From contig CAKVGS010000001.1 of the NCBI GenBank assembly GCA_934747335.1, positions 58,148-122,147 of the forward strand: 64,000 nt of DNA. The letters run 5' to 3'. This document shows, piece after piece, positions 8,080 to 16,853 of the stretch. Position 1 is the first letter of the stretch. Each line of letters begins with the position of its first letter. This DNA is from an uncultured Candidatus Melainabacteria bacterium. Its GTDB lineage: Bacteria > Cyanobacteriota > Vampirovibrionia > Gastranaerophilales > Gastranaerophilaceae. The position numbers and the translations under genes are program-made. The notes under the pieces are model-generated. The model searched no databases and had not been told where the DNA came from. It saw nothing but the letters and a program-made list of their open reading frames with translations.

Positions 8080-9258
8080 TTAAAATAACCAGTCAGACAC
8101 TCTTTGTGCGATTGAGTCAAAACCAACGGTTACGCCTAAATCTTTTGGCTCAATTCCTCTTGAATAGTACAAAACAGGAACTTGTTCTCTTGTGTGATCA
8201 GTTCCCGGTACTGTTGGGTCACAACCATGGTCAGCAGTAACGATTAATAAATCGTCTTCGCCGATTAGTGGAAGAATTTTTTCTAAGTATTCGTCAATTT
8301 CTTCAATCGCCTTGCCATAGCCTTCGGCATTATTTCTGTGACCGAAAAGCATATCAGTATCTACAAGGTTTGTGAAAATAATTTCTCTATCATTATCAGT
8401 AATATTAGCATTCGGATATTTAATTTTATCTAAATCCAAAGTCCCGTCAATCGCTTTAATAGTTAATTCTAAACCTTCTTTGTTTGAACCTGTATGTATT
8501 GCATGTGTTATACCTGCTTTTTCGAAAATGTCTTCAATTTTACCGATACCTATAACTTTTGCACCTGCATCTTTAACTTTGTCTAACACAGTTTTGCCAA
8601 ACGGTGCCATTGAATAATCGCGTCTATCTTTTGAAATTCTGGTTGGTTTGCCGTCGATTATTTTATATGGTCGAGCAATAACTCTTGCTACATTGTATTT
8701 ACCTTCATCTAAAATCTTTCTTGCAATTTCACACCATTTGTAAAGAGTTTCAAGCGGTATCATATCCGTATCGAGCGCAATTTGGAATACGCTATCAGCA
8801 GAAGTGTAAACGATTGGAAAACCTGTTTTGTGGTGTTCGTCGTTTAATTGTTCAATAATTGCAGTCCCGCTTGCGGGAATGTTTGCTAGAATCCCTTTAC
8901 AACCTGTTTCTTCTATAAATTTATCAATAAGTTCTTTTGGAAAACCTTGAGGAAATGTTGCAAAAGGTTTTTCTGAAACAAGTCCTGCGATTTCCCAGTG
9001 ACCGGTTGTTGTGTCTTTACCTTTGGATTTTTCTTGTAAAGTTCCATATTGTCCGATTGGAGTTGCTGTTTTATTAATACCTTCAAAATCTTGAATATTA
9101 CCTAATCCTAATAATTCTAAAGACGGCACATCAAGTCCTTTGTTAAAAGCGCATACATTTCTTAAAGTGTTGCATTCTTTGATGTCGCCAAATTCTTCAC
9201 AATCAGGCATTGCGCCAATACCCATTGAATCGATAACCATAATAATTGCTCGTTTCAT
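8080..9258 (-). CDS. deoB: Phosphopentomutase
   Basis: DeoB interconverts ribose-1-phosphate or deoxyribose-1-phosphate with the 5-phosphates in nucleoside salvage. It is an alkaline-phosphatase-superfamily enzyme: the N-terminal metal site is MVIDSMGIGAMPD, followed by the GKDTTTGHWE segment. The C-terminal metal ligands lie in TADHGCDPT and GTDHTREQVPVL. Length (392) is standard. AAAGGAG precedes the ATG by five bases. The remaining deo genes are absent here. Confidence 0.97.
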   Translation of the reverse strand: MKRAIIMVIDSMGIGAMPDCEEFGDIKECNTLRNVCAFNKGLDVPSLELLGLGNIQDFEGINKTATPIGQYGTLQEKSKGKDTTTGHWEIAGLVSEKPFATFPQGFPKELIDKFIEETGCKGILANIPASGTAIIEQLNDEHHKTGFPIVYTSADSVFQIALDTDMIPLETLYKWCEIARKILDEGKYNVARVIARPYKIIDGKPTRISKDRRDYSMAPFGKTVLDKVKDAGAKVIGIGKIEDIFEKAGITHAIHTGSNKEGLELTIKAIDGTLDLDKIKYPNANITDNDREIIFTNLVDTDMLFGHRNNAEGYGKAIEEIDEYLEKILPLIGEDDLLIVTADHGCDPTVPGTDHTREQVPVLYYSRGIEPKDLGVTVGFDSIAQRVSDWLF

Positions 9259-9365
9259 AAAAACTCCTTTACAACCATAAATAATTTCGTATTAATTATA
9301 GCATATAAACATTTTTCGTGAAAATTGACAGTAGTGATGTTGTAAACATTGAGTCAAAACTTAAA

Positions 9366-9735
9366 ATGAACGACAATCGCGCCGCGAGCGTTTTTTAGCG
9401 AGCGTGAAAGTGCAAGCTCTGCTTGATACATCCATTTAAACCACAACCGTAAGGTTGTAGGAAACAGTGCGTAGTTTCTTCTTTTTGCTTACTTTTTCTT
9501 CTTTTATCGCAAAAAAGAAGAAAAAGTAAGAGAACTATTTTGAAATAAAAAGTTTTTTGAAATGTCCTTTTCTTTCTCTTTTGTTGCGAATAAAAAGAGA
9601 AAGAAAAGAACGAAAAGAAAGAGAAAACACGCTACCGCTTCCTACGCTCTTACGAGCGTGGACAAAATGGATGTAGCGGGTGAACCCGCACTCTTACGCT
9701 CGCTAAAAAACGCTCGCGGCGCGATTGTCGTTCAT
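9366..9735. repeat. 370-bp hairpin-rich inverted-repeat element, copy 1
   Basis: The ends are reverse complements (ATGAACGACAATCGCG at the left, CGCGATTGTCGTTCAT at the right, continuing through GCGAGCG and the TTTTTTAGCGAGCG segment). Inside is a row of hairpins: CAAGCTCTGCTTG, ACAACCGTAAGGTTGT, a long CTTACTTTTTCTTCTTTT stem, a long CTTTTCTTTCTC stem, ACGCTCTTACGAGCGT and GCGGGTGAACCCGC. No protein is credible in it. A second copy is at 13649-14016 and an end-only copy at 22351-22387. Confidence 0.85.
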
Positions 9736-9859
9736 TTGATGAAAATTGTCATTGACAGTAGTGCCAACACACGAGAATTTTACTATTTGTCAATATATTG
9801 ACGCTAAACAACTTTATTCATGTTATTATTAACATGTAATAACAAATTAGGAGTTCATT

Positions 9860-10360
9860 ATGGCGAAAGATTGCAGTTTTGATGTTGTTTCAGAATTTGA
9901 CCGTCAAGAGTTAGTTAACGCTGTTGACCAAGTAAAAAGAGATTTGACGTCACGCTTTGATTTGAAAAATTCTAATTCTTCAATTGATTTAGAAGGCGAA
10001 AAGTCAATAACAATTACGACAAACGACGAAATGAAATTGAGAAATATTTATGATATTCTTCAATCAAAGCTTGTTAAACGTGGTTTGAGTATCAAAATTC
10101 TTGACGCTCAAACAATCGAAAACGCGCTAGGTGGAAACGTTAGACAAGTTTTTAACCTTAAAAAAGGCTTAACTCAAGAATTGGCAAAAAAAATTGTTGC
10201 TGATATAAAAGACTCAAAATTAAAAGTTCAAGCATCAATTCAAGGCGAACAAGTAAGAGTTTCGGGCAAAAGCAGAGATGATTTGCAAACAGTAATTCAG
10301 CTTTTGAGAAAGAACGAAGAAAAATACGACGCACCGTTGCAGTTTACGAATTATAGATAG
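9860..10360 (+). CDS. yajQ: YajQ family nucleotide-binding protein (DUF520)
   Basis: This is a 166-residue protein of two ferredoxin-like domains, starting MAKDCSFDVVSEFDRQE and containing the family segments SRFDLKNS and KKIVADIKDSKLKVQASI followed by EQVRVSGKSRDDLQ. Xanthomonas and Pseudomonas members bind cyclic di-GMP and act with transcription factors; other members bind tRNA or nucleotides, so the role here is open. AGGAG before the ATG supports the start. It stands alone between repeat elements. Confidence 0.95.
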   Translation: MAKDCSFDVVSEFDRQELVNAVDQVKRDLTSRFDLKNSNSSIDLEGEKSITITTNDEMKLRNIYDILQSKLVKRGLSIKILDAQTIENALGGNVRQVFNLKKGLTQELAKKIVADIKDSKLKVQASIQGEQVRVSGKSRDDLQTVIQLLRKNEEKYDAPLQFTNYR

Positions 10361-10368
10361 TGGATTAC

Positions 10369-10391
10369 CACGAGAAGCAAGGTTTCTCGTG
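10369..10391. repeat. Hairpin fragment of a dispersed GGATTaCC...GCAATGAC repeat
   Basis: CACGAGAA and TTCTCGTG pair around a seven-base loop directly after yajQ. The flanks (GGATTACCA and GCAATGAC) match a family also seen at 22258, 38209 and 52233. It could act as a weak terminator but has no T-run. Confidence 0.55.
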
Positions 10392-10419
10392 CAATGACTC
10401 GTAAACCATATACCGAGTG

Positions 10420-10553
10420 GAGTTGACAGTTGAAAGTTGTTTTAGAAATTGATTAAGTCTAAAATTTCAATATTAAACATATTTGAATTAGAAAAATGTA
10501 GGGTGCAATTTTTTGCACCATATAAATAATTTTCCACTTTCAACTGTCAACTC
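10420..10553. repeat. 134-bp inverted-repeat element with internal GGTGCAA hairpin
   Basis: The 17-base arms GAGTTGACAGTTGAAAG (10420-10436) and its reverse complement (10537-10553) enclose the palindrome GGTGCAATTTTTTGCACC at 10502-10519. The same 18-base palindrome recurs at 29990, 58640, 59229 and 59341. Confidence 0.75.
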
Positions 10554-10592
10554 AAAACCTTTAAGAGCAGTGCGAAGAAAAGGAATTATATC

Positions 10593-11960
10593 ATGCCAAA
10601 CATAGAAAACACAATTGACCGCATACAAGAATTAATTGATACAAACGCAGAACAGCAACTTCGCGATGAGCTCGCGACTTATCACTCTGCGGATTTGGCG
10701 GATATGTTCCAAAATCTTAAGCCGGAAGAGCGTTTGGCGTGCATTACTCATATAGATGAAGAAAAAGCAGCGGACGTAATCGAATACTTACCTCCGCAAC
10801 TCCAAGTCGAAATTTTGGGTGATGTTGATAAAGCACTTGCGTCAAGATTGATTTCAAAACTTCCTCACGATGAAGCGGCGGACGTTTTGGGCGATATGGA
10901 AGAGGATGAATCACAAGCGTATTTGGACAAATTACCGCAAAAATTCTCTTCTGAAATTCGTGAACTTTTGACATACAACGAAGATACCGCAGGTGGTATT
11001 ATGACACCGCTTGTGCTTACGGTTTATGACAATATGACTGTAAAAGAAGCTCTTGATACTATTCGAATCAAAGCCGAAAAAGAGAACATGGAACTCTATT
11101 ACGTTTATGTTGTCGACAAAAACAACCACCTTGTTGGTGTTGCGTCTTTAAGAAACCTAATCACCGCGCCAACAGATTTGAATATCTCTGATTTGATGTC
11201 GAAAGATTTGGTAAAAGTTCACGTTGACGACTATCAAGACCATATAGCCGATATCTTTATGAAATACCAATTCAATGCCTTGCCGGTTGTCGATTTGTAC
11301 AACCACTTGAAAGGGATTGTTACTTGGGATGACGTTCAAGACATTGTGGAAGAAGAAACTACGGATGAAATCTTGACATCTTCAGGTATCGTAACCGATT
11401 TGGGTGACGAAGACGATGACCTTTTAACAGGTAGTCTTTTACACTCAATAAAAGCGCGTATTCCTTGGTTGTTCATTACTTTGATTGGTGAATTTATTGC
11501 AGTTACTATTACAAATAAATACGATAAAACATTTACTGCGCTTCCGATAATTGCAGCATTTATGCCACTACTAGCCGGTTTGGGCGGAAATATCGGTACA
11601 CAAAGTATTACGCTTATGGTTCGTGGTATGTCAACAGGACAAATTTCTTTAAGTTCAGGTTGGCACCATATTATGCGTGAAACTGTTACCGGACTTAGCA
11701 TCGGCTTGATTTTTGGCTTGTTAGTAACTTTTGTAACTTGGGGCTGGCAGCATAACCTTGAATTGGGCTTAATTGTAGGTATTGCGATGTCTTTGAATAT
11801 GACTATTGCAACTATGATTGGAACTTGTACACCTTTAGTTTTAAAGAAAATGAAGATTGATCCTGCGGTTGCGTCAGGTCCTGTAATTGCAACAACTATT
11901 GACGTTATAGGTTTGGCGGTTTATTTAACACTAGTTACTTGGTATTTAATCAGCGTATAA
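10593..11960 (+). CDS. mgtE: Magnesium transporter MgtE
   Basis: This is an Mg2+ channel in the inner membrane, gated by cytoplasmic Mg2+. Residues about 25-130 form the MgtE N-domain superhelix with LPHDEAADVLGDM repeats, 135-260 hold two CBS domains (IMTPLVLTV and LMSKDLVKV), and from about 290 there are five membrane helices with the conserved GLGGNIGTQS and pore-lining segments. Length (455) is normal. AAGGA precedes the ATG. The radical SAM gene starts 10 bases after the stop, so the two may be co-transcribed. Confidence 0.97.
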   Translation: MPNIENTIDRIQELIDTNAEQQLRDELATYHSADLADMFQNLKPEERLACITHIDEEKAADVIEYLPPQLQVEILGDVDKALASRLISKLPHDEAADVLGDMEEDESQAYLDKLPQKFSSEIRELLTYNEDTAGGIMTPLVLTVYDNMTVKEALDTIRIKAEKENMELYYVYVVDKNNHLVGVASLRNLITAPTDLNISDLMSKDLVKVHVDDYQDHIADIFMKYQFNALPVVDLYNHLKGIVTWDDVQDIVEEETTDEILTSSGIVTDLGDEDDDLLTGSLLHSIKARIPWLFITLIGEFIAVTITNKYDKTFTALPIIAAFMPLLAGLGGNIGTQSITLMVRGMSTGQISLSSGWHHIMRETVTGLSIGLIFGLLVTFVTWGWQHNLELGLIVGIAMSLNMTIATMIGTCTPLVLKKMKIDPAVASGPVIATTIDVIGLAVYLTLVTWYLISV

Positions 11961-11970
11961 GATTTTTGAA

Positions 11971-12888
11971 ATGGAAGAAAAAAGATACAATCAATACAGT
12001 AAGCATTTAAAAGATAAATTTGGCGCAAAGGTTTATAAAATAACTTTAGACGCAGGTTTTTCCTGTCCAAATCGTGATGGTAAAATCTCAAATCGCGGTT
12101 GTATTTTTTGTGATGATGGCGGAAGCTTTTCACAGGCGCATTCAAACCGGTTGAGCATAGAAGAACAGGTTAAAGTCGGCGCGGAAACTTTGGCTAGAAG
12201 ATTTAAAGCAAAAAAATTCATGTCTTATTTTCAAGCTTTTTCAAATACGTATAAACCTGTTAACGAGTTAGAAAAAATCTATACAGCATCTCTCAATCAC
12301 CCTGATATTGTGGGACTTTCTATTGGTACACGTCCCGATTGTGTGGATGATGATAAGCTAAAATTGATTTCTTCGTTTACAAAAGATTACTATACTTGGG
12401 TTGAATACGGTTTGCAGAGCGTGCATGATAAAACTTTGAAGAAAATTAATCGCGGGCATGATTATAAATGTTTTTTGGACGCGTACGAAAATACTAAAAA
12501 GTATGGTATTAATACTTGCTTGCACGTTATTTTAAATTTATTTGAAAATCATGAAGAAATGATGGAAACAGCTAAAACGATTGCGAAGCTTGAGCCTGAA
12601 GGTGTTAAGATTCACATGCTTTGCGCATTAGAAGGAACTGAACTCGCTGAAATGTATAGAAAAGGCGAAATCGATTTTATGTCAGAAGATGAATATGTAA
12701 ACACAGTTTGTGACTTTTTGGAATATTTACCACCGCAAACAACAATTCATCGCCTTGCAGGAAATGGCTTAAGGACAGAGCTTGTAGCCCCTCGTTGGAT
12801 TGGCAAAAAACTTGATTGTCTTAATAAAATTGATAGAGAATTTTTAAGACGTGATACAAGACAGGGAAGTCGTTTTGCGTCGATTTAA
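11971..12888 (+). CDS. TIGR01212-family (YhcC-like) radical SAM protein
   Basis: The radical SAM cluster cysteines are C32, C44 and C47 in the family-specific arrangement CPNRDG-x6-GCIFC. The conserved segments YFQAFSNTYKP, GLSIGTRPDC and WVEYGLQSVHD follow, as in Escherichia coli YhcC. The reaction is not established. The start has no Shine-Dalgarno; a TAAGAT seven bases before the ATG overlaps the mgtE stop and could be a leaderless -10, or translation may be coupled to mgtE. Confidence 0.9.
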   Translation: MEEKRYNQYSKHLKDKFGAKVYKITLDAGFSCPNRDGKISNRGCIFCDDGGSFSQAHSNRLSIEEQVKVGAETLARRFKAKKFMSYFQAFSNTYKPVNELEKIYTASLNHPDIVGLSIGTRPDCVDDDKLKLISSFTKDYYTWVEYGLQSVHDKTLKKINRGHDYKCFLDAYENTKKYGINTCLHVILNLFENHEEMMETAKTIAKLEPEGVKIHMLCALEGTELAEMYRKGEIDFMSEDEYVNTVCDFLEYLPPQTTIHRLAGNGLRTELVAPRWIGKKLDCLNKIDREFLRRDTRQGSRFASI

Positions 12889-12901
12889 TTTGTTTTTGAA
12901 C

Positions 12902-13525
12902 TTATTTGTTTGCTTCATTTTTAGCACTCATAAAATCGCGTCTGCAATTTTGCATATCATTTTCAAAATTTTGATACATTTGTTGGTAAATAGAAAGTTG
13001 TTTATCCGTCACATCTGCGCAATTCATAAGTCTTTTAATGAAGCTTTGTGCGGTTCTATTGTAAGTTATTGAATATTCATATTTATCTTTTGCTGATAAA
13101 TTATTGTTAACTTTACCTCGATATTTATTTACAAATTTCTCGTATTCATTCCATACATCATTAACTTTTTCTCCCGAGCCTTTGGCTTCTTCGTTTTTTA
13201 TACTTTGCATTTCCATTTTGATTACAGATTTTTTGTTTTGCCAATAAATTTTTAAATCTTCAGAAATGTCATCACAAGCAAGCATTCTATCAATATATGA
13301 GATTGCTAACTCTTTTTCCGAAATTGTTGATGTACAGTCGGGTACATTTTTATCAAATTCTGCAAAAACTTCTTCAAATTTTTCAGATTTACTGTTGTTT
13401 AAACTAACAGTGTCTAAAGTTGTTTTGGATGTTAATAAAGACTTTTCAGTTTCTTGTTGTTTTACAGAGAACTTTATTCCACCAAAGTTTTTAAATAGAT
13501 TTGAGATTTGGTTTATTTCTGTCAT
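12902..13525 (-). CDS. Hypothetical helical protein with N-terminal FGG motif, sigma-28-type promoter
   Basis: I do not recognise this 207-residue soluble protein. It is rich in Lys, Glu and Asn, mostly helical, and has no signal peptide. Its first residues (FKNFGGIKFSV) carry the N-terminal F-x-G motif seen in several other proteins of this window. AAGGAG precedes the ATG. The promoter at 13550-13576 matches the FliA consensus, so the protein may belong to a motility or sigma-28 regulon. It converges on the radical SAM gene with a 13-base gap. Confidence 0.8.
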   Translation of the reverse strand: MTEINQISNLFKNFGGIKFSVKQQETEKSLLTSKTTLDTVSLNNSKSEKFEEVFAEFDKNVPDCTSTISEKELAISYIDRMLACDDISEDLKIYWQNKKSVIKMEMQSIKNEEAKGSGEKVNDVWNEYEKFVNKYRGKVNNNLSAKDKYEYSITYNRTAQSFIKRLMNCADVTDKQLSIYQQMYQNFENDMQNCRRDFMSAKNEANK

Positions 13526-13549
13526 AAAATAATACTCCTTATAGATAAT

Positions 13550-13576
13550 TTAACGGCTAGTTTTGTAAAAACTTTA
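13550..13576 (-). promoter_or_regulatory. Sigma-28 (FliA)-type promoter
   Basis: On the minus strand TAAAGTTT (13569-13576) is followed by exactly 11 bases and GCCGTTAA (13550-13557). The FliA consensus is TAAAGTTT-N11-GCCGATAA, so there is one mismatch in 16. It lies 25 bases upstream of the ATG at 13525. Confidence 0.75.
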
Positions 13577-13648
13577 GGATATGTTAAGAAATTGTTACAT
13601 GGTAAAAGTTAACAATATTCATATTTTTCATATTCTTAAAATTAAATT

Positions 13649-14016
13649 TGAACGACAGTCGCACCGCGAGCGTTTTTTAGCGAGCGTAAGAGTGCGGGTT
13701 CACCCGCTACATCCATTCAGACCACAACCGTAAGGTTGTAGAAAACGGTGCGTTATTTCTTCTTTTTTGCTTACTTTTTTCTTCTTTTATCGCAATAAAG
13801 AAGAAAAAAGTAAGAATTATTTTGAAATAAAAAAGTTTTTTTGAAATGTCCTTTTCTTTCTCTTTTGTTGCGAAGAAAAAAGAAAGAAAAGGACCAAAAG
13901 AAAGAGAAAACACGCTACCGCTTCCTACGCTCTTGCGAGCGTTCAACAAAATGGATGATTAGCAAGCAGAGCTTGCACTCTAACGCTCGCTAAAAAACGC
14001 TCGCGGCGTAACGTTC
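13649..14016. repeat. Hairpin-rich inverted-repeat element, copy 2
   Basis: This shares the whole plan of the element at 9366, with the central hairpins in the same orientation. Its outer hairpin modules are exchanged: the left module (GTGCGGGTTCACCCGC) equals the reverse complement of the right module of copy 1, and the right one (GCAAGCAGAGCTTGC) that of the left module of copy 1. The right terminus is eroded (GCGTAACGTTC instead of GCGCGATTGTCGTTC). Confidence 0.85.
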
Positions 14017-14067
14017 TATTTATGGTAATTATTTGAAAAGTTTTTTGAAATAAACTTTTGCAGACAA

Positions 14068-14337
14068 TTACCCTAAATCATTCCTATTAGGAAAAATACT
14101 ACTATTCATAGACGCATTGTGCTGTTCATTTTTTATTCCTGCAATTTCACCTTCAATTGTCGCAATTTCACGCAACAATGCAGTTTTAGTTTCCTTTGGA
14201 CAATTTGGATGTTGCAAAATCTTCTTTTTAGCAGCAATCGCCTTTTCTTTCTCTTCAACAGTAGAGGTTTGTTCCGGGATACCTCTATAAGCGTTTTCCA
14301 CAAATTGCTCAAACTTGTTCATTGAAACTCCAGCCAT
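14068..14337 (-). CDS. Small hypothetical protein, 89 residues
   Basis: I do not recognise it. It starts MAGVSMNKFEQFVENAY and is charged and helical, with a probable coiled segment over residues 25-70 (EEKEKAIAAKKKILQ, REIATIEGEIAGI). AAAGGAG six bases before the ATG selects this start over longer forms. It is divergent from an XRE-type regulator starting at 14511, an arrangement repeated at 58.7-59.2 kb, so the regulator may control it. Confidence 0.65.
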   Translation of the reverse strand: MAGVSMNKFEQFVENAYRGIPEQTSTVEEKEKAIAAKKKILQHPNCPKETKTALLREIATIEGEIAGIKNEQHNASMNSSIFPNRNDLG

Positions 14338-14510
14338 ATAAGCTCCTTTCTTGTTAGGTAAATGTAGTAACATAATTTATTTTAAGTGTAAATAAATTTT
14401 ATTAGAATGCTTTATACTATATTATTGTCATATTAAGCCTAATTTGTCAACCCATGCAATCTTACTAAAATCTTTATCCTTGATGAAAAAGATAGTATCC
14501 TGTTGTTGAG

Positions 14511-14825
14511 ATGGGTGAGATTGCTAGAAAATTAGGTTTAAGAATAAAAGAATTACGCGAAAAACAAGGTTTGACGCAACTCAAACTTGCTGAAATTTTG
14601 GATATGGAGGCTTCAAATCTTTCAAAGATTGAAAGAGGGATACAAATTCCTAAGGAAGAAAGTTTGGATAATATTTCAAAAGCGCTGAATGTTGAAGTTA
14701 AAGAGCTTTTTGATTATACAGAAAATATAAACAAACAAGATTTAATCTCAAAAATTAATACTTTGCTTGAAAATTCTAATGAAGAAAATTTGCAAAGATT
14801 TTATAGAATTCTGATAAATTTATAA
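14511..14825 (+). CDS. XRE-family HTH transcriptional regulator, 104 residues
   Basis: A Cro/C1-type helix-turn-helix occupies residues 10-65 (LREKQGLTQLKLAEIL, then MEASNLSKIERG as recognition helix), followed by a short helical tail that may dimerise. There is no ligand-binding domain. The ribosome binding site is weak. It is divergent from the 89-residue gene across about 170 AT-rich bases where an operator would be expected, but I see no clear one. Confidence 0.88.
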   Translation: MGEIARKLGLRIKELREKQGLTQLKLAEILDMEASNLSKIERGIQIPKEESLDNISKALNVEVKELFDYTENINKQDLISKINTLLENSNEENLQRFYRILINL

Positions 14826-14871
14826 AAATTTTTTATTTCCCCGTTTATTTCTGAAAAACGTAAGAAAGTAA

Positions 14872-14900
14872 TTGTAAAACTAAGTATTTGTATATATAAT
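14872..14900 (+). promoter_or_regulatory. Sigma-70 promoter of lysC
   Basis: TTGTAA (14872-14877) and TATAAT (14895-14900) are separated by 17 bases and lie 28 bases before the ATG. The leader is too short for a lysine riboswitch. Confidence 0.65.
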
Positions 14901-14928
14901 ATATAGGAACATGTATTAGGTGCGAATA

Positions 14929-16197
14929 ATGAAAGATATTATTGTACAAAAATTTGGTGGCACATCAGTTGCAGATACCGATAAAATAAAGAATGTAGCA
15001 AAAGCTATTATAAAAGAAAAAGAGATGGGACATGATATCGTTGTTGTTGTGTCTGCAATGGGACATACGACAGATTATCTTGTGAAAATGGCGAAAGAGA
15101 TTTCTGAAAATCCGTCATCCAGAGAAATGGACATGCTTCTTTCAACAGGAGAAGGCGTTTCTATTGCTCTTTTAGCCATGGCTCTTCAAGCGCAAGGATG
15201 TCCTGCGGTTAGCATGAATGCAATTCAAGTGGGAATTATGACAGAAAAAGTGCATTCTAAAGCTAGAATTATTAATATAAAAACAGATAAAATAAAAGCC
15301 CATTTAGCTAAAGGTGAAGTTGTTGTTGTTGCAGGTTTTCAAGGTGTAACAGATGATTTAGAAATAACAACGCTTGGTCGTGGCGGTTCTGATACATCAG
15401 CAGTTGCTTTAGCAGGGGCATTAAACGCTAAAAGATGTGATATATATACAGATGTCGAAGGTGTTTATACAACAGATCCGCGAGTTGTACCCAATGCATC
15501 AAGATTAGATGTTATTTCTTATGAAGAAATGTTGGAGTTAGCAAGAGTCGGTGCAAATGTGCTTCATCCGAGAGCTGTCGAAACCGCAAAACAATACAGT
15601 GTGCCTTTAAGAGTTAGAAGCACATTCAAATTGGATAATTTAGGAACTTTAATATTAGGAGTTGACGAAATGGAATTACATAAACCTGTAACAGGCGTAG
15701 CATCAGATTTATCACAACTTAGAGTTGTTGTTTGTGATGTTAAAGATAATCCCGGAACTGCAGCTGTTTTGTTTAACGGCTTAGCTAAAGAAAATATTTC
15801 GGTTGATATGATTATACAATCTTATGCCAGAAAAGCTCTTAATACGAATGACATTGCATTCACTATTGATAAAGGTGATTTGGAAAAGACTTTGGAAATT
15901 TTGGAAAAAGTTAAATCTCAATTAGATTTTAGCAATGTTTTTGTTGATGATAAAATCGCAAAAATTTCAATTGTTGGTGCAGGCATGATTGATCGTCCCG
16001 GTATAGCTGCTAAGATGTTTAAAACTTTGGCAGATTTAAATATTAATATTAAAATGATATCAACAAGTGAAATAAAAATCAGTTGTATAGTTGCCGAAGA
16101 CCAAGCTAAAGAAGCCGTTGTAGCACTTCATAAAGTCTTTCATCTTGATTGTGATGAAATCGCGGATGTGAAGGGCGACTTACCTGATTTGGAATGA
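14929..16197 (+). CDS. lysC: Aspartate kinase
   Basis: This enzyme makes aspartyl phosphate, the first step to lysine, threonine, methionine and diaminopimelate. The kinase domain carries KFGGTSVAD near residue 6 and GRGGSDTSAVALA near 148; the C-terminal 160 residues contain two ACT domains for feedback control (VVCDVKDNPGTAAVL, ISIVGAGMIDRPGIAA). The ATG at 14929 is preferred to the GTG nine bases earlier because AGGTG is correctly spaced and family proteins begin at this point. A sigma-70 promoter is visible. Confidence 0.97.
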   Translation: MKDIIVQKFGGTSVADTDKIKNVAKAIIKEKEMGHDIVVVVSAMGHTTDYLVKMAKEISENPSSREMDMLLSTGEGVSIALLAMALQAQGCPAVSMNAIQVGIMTEKVHSKARIINIKTDKIKAHLAKGEVVVVAGFQGVTDDLEITTLGRGGSDTSAVALAGALNAKRCDIYTDVEGVYTTDPRVVPNASRLDVISYEEMLELARVGANVLHPRAVETAKQYSVPLRVRSTFKLDNLGTLILGVDEMELHKPVTGVASDLSQLRVVVCDVKDNPGTAAVLFNGLAKENISVDMIIQSYARKALNTNDIAFTIDKGDLEKTLEILEKVKSQLDFSNVFVDDKIAKISIVGAGMIDRPGIAAKMFKTLADLNINIKMISTSEIKISCIVAEDQAKEAVVALHKVFHLDCDEIADVKGDLPDLE

Positions 16198-16287
16198 TAA
16201 AACGTCTTAAAGTCTTAACGCCTTAACGACTTCTAAAAAAATGAACAATTCCACACCCACAATCGTTATACAAACAGAGAGGTTATC

Positions 16288-16761
16288 GTGAAAAAAATAT
16301 TATTAACAACACTAGCACTTTTAATGGTAAGTTTGTCAGTATTCGCCGACGACAGACAAGGTGCTTTGAATTTCTTCAATGGCTATATCAAAGCTGCAAA
16401 TACTTATAGTCCGACAATTACTGAAATGTATTCACCCAATGCAAATATTATCAGACAGGTTATTAAGCCTGATGGCACAACACAAAATGTGAATACAGAC
16501 ACCGCGACTTATATTAAACAAATGAAATTAGGACAAGCCGGTGCTAAACTTAAACACTACACAAATAGTTATTCTAACGTAACTGTAACTCCATTAGGTA
16601 ATAACAAGTACAAAGTTTCATCTTTGAGACAACCATCAGGTGAAAGTTACAAATTGAAAACATATATGATTCTTCAAAAACAAGCGAACGGAAAATTTAT
16701 CATTGTTGAAGAAATGATGCAAACAAAAGTTCAAACGTTTTTAAGATATGCAAAAAATTAG
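16288..16761 (+). CDS. Secreted hypothetical protein, possible NTF2-like fold
   Basis: Residues 1-20 are a Sec signal peptide with a probable cut after SVFA. The 137-residue mature part (ALNFFNGYIKAANTY, then a strand-rich half ending EEMMQTKVQTF) resembles the helix-then-sheet plan of NTF2-like proteins, but I cannot confirm a family. The start is GTG with GAGAGG upstream. It is followed by its own terminator. The 90 bases before it hold short tandem copies of CTTAA-type repeats. Confidence 0.75.
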   Translation: MKKILLTTLALLMVSLSVFADDRQGALNFFNGYIKAANTYSPTITEMYSPNANIIRQVIKPDGTTQNVNTDTATYIKQMKLGQAGAKLKHYTNSYSNVTVTPLGNNKYKVSSLRQPSGESYKLKTYMILQKQANGKFIIVEEMMQTKVQTFLRYAKN

Positions 16762-16767
16762 ATTATT

Positions 16768-16796
16768 TTAGGAGGCAGCAAGCCTCCTAATTTTTT
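16768..16796 (+). terminator. Rho-independent terminator
   Basis: TTAGGAGGC (16768-16776) pairs with GCCTCCTAA (16782-16790), followed by six T. Confidence 0.9.
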
Positions 16797-16841
16797 GCTT
16801 AATATAACGTAAATCTTTAATTTTTAGTTTTTTATTTATGC

Positions 16842-16847
16842 TAAAAT
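16842..16847 (+). promoter_or_regulatory. Extended -10 of nanE, leaderless spacing
   Basis: TGC-TAAAAT is followed by six bases and the ATG. The same TATG[CT]TAAAAT string precedes the U32 gene and the HEPN-like gene at identical spacing. Confidence 0.65.
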
Positions 16848-16853
16848 TCATGT

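Noticed and set aside
9562..9801. Lys/Arg-rich open frame inside the 370-bp element
   Set aside because: It follows the purine-rich hairpin arms, and the frame is broken in the second copy.
13707..13949. Minus-strand open frame inside the second 370-bp element
   Set aside because: It is low-complexity Phe/Lys translation of hairpin stems and is not shared with copy 1.
14820..14928. Lysine riboswitch before lysC
   Set aside because: The -10 at 14895 leaves a leader of only about 22 bases, too short for the aptamer.
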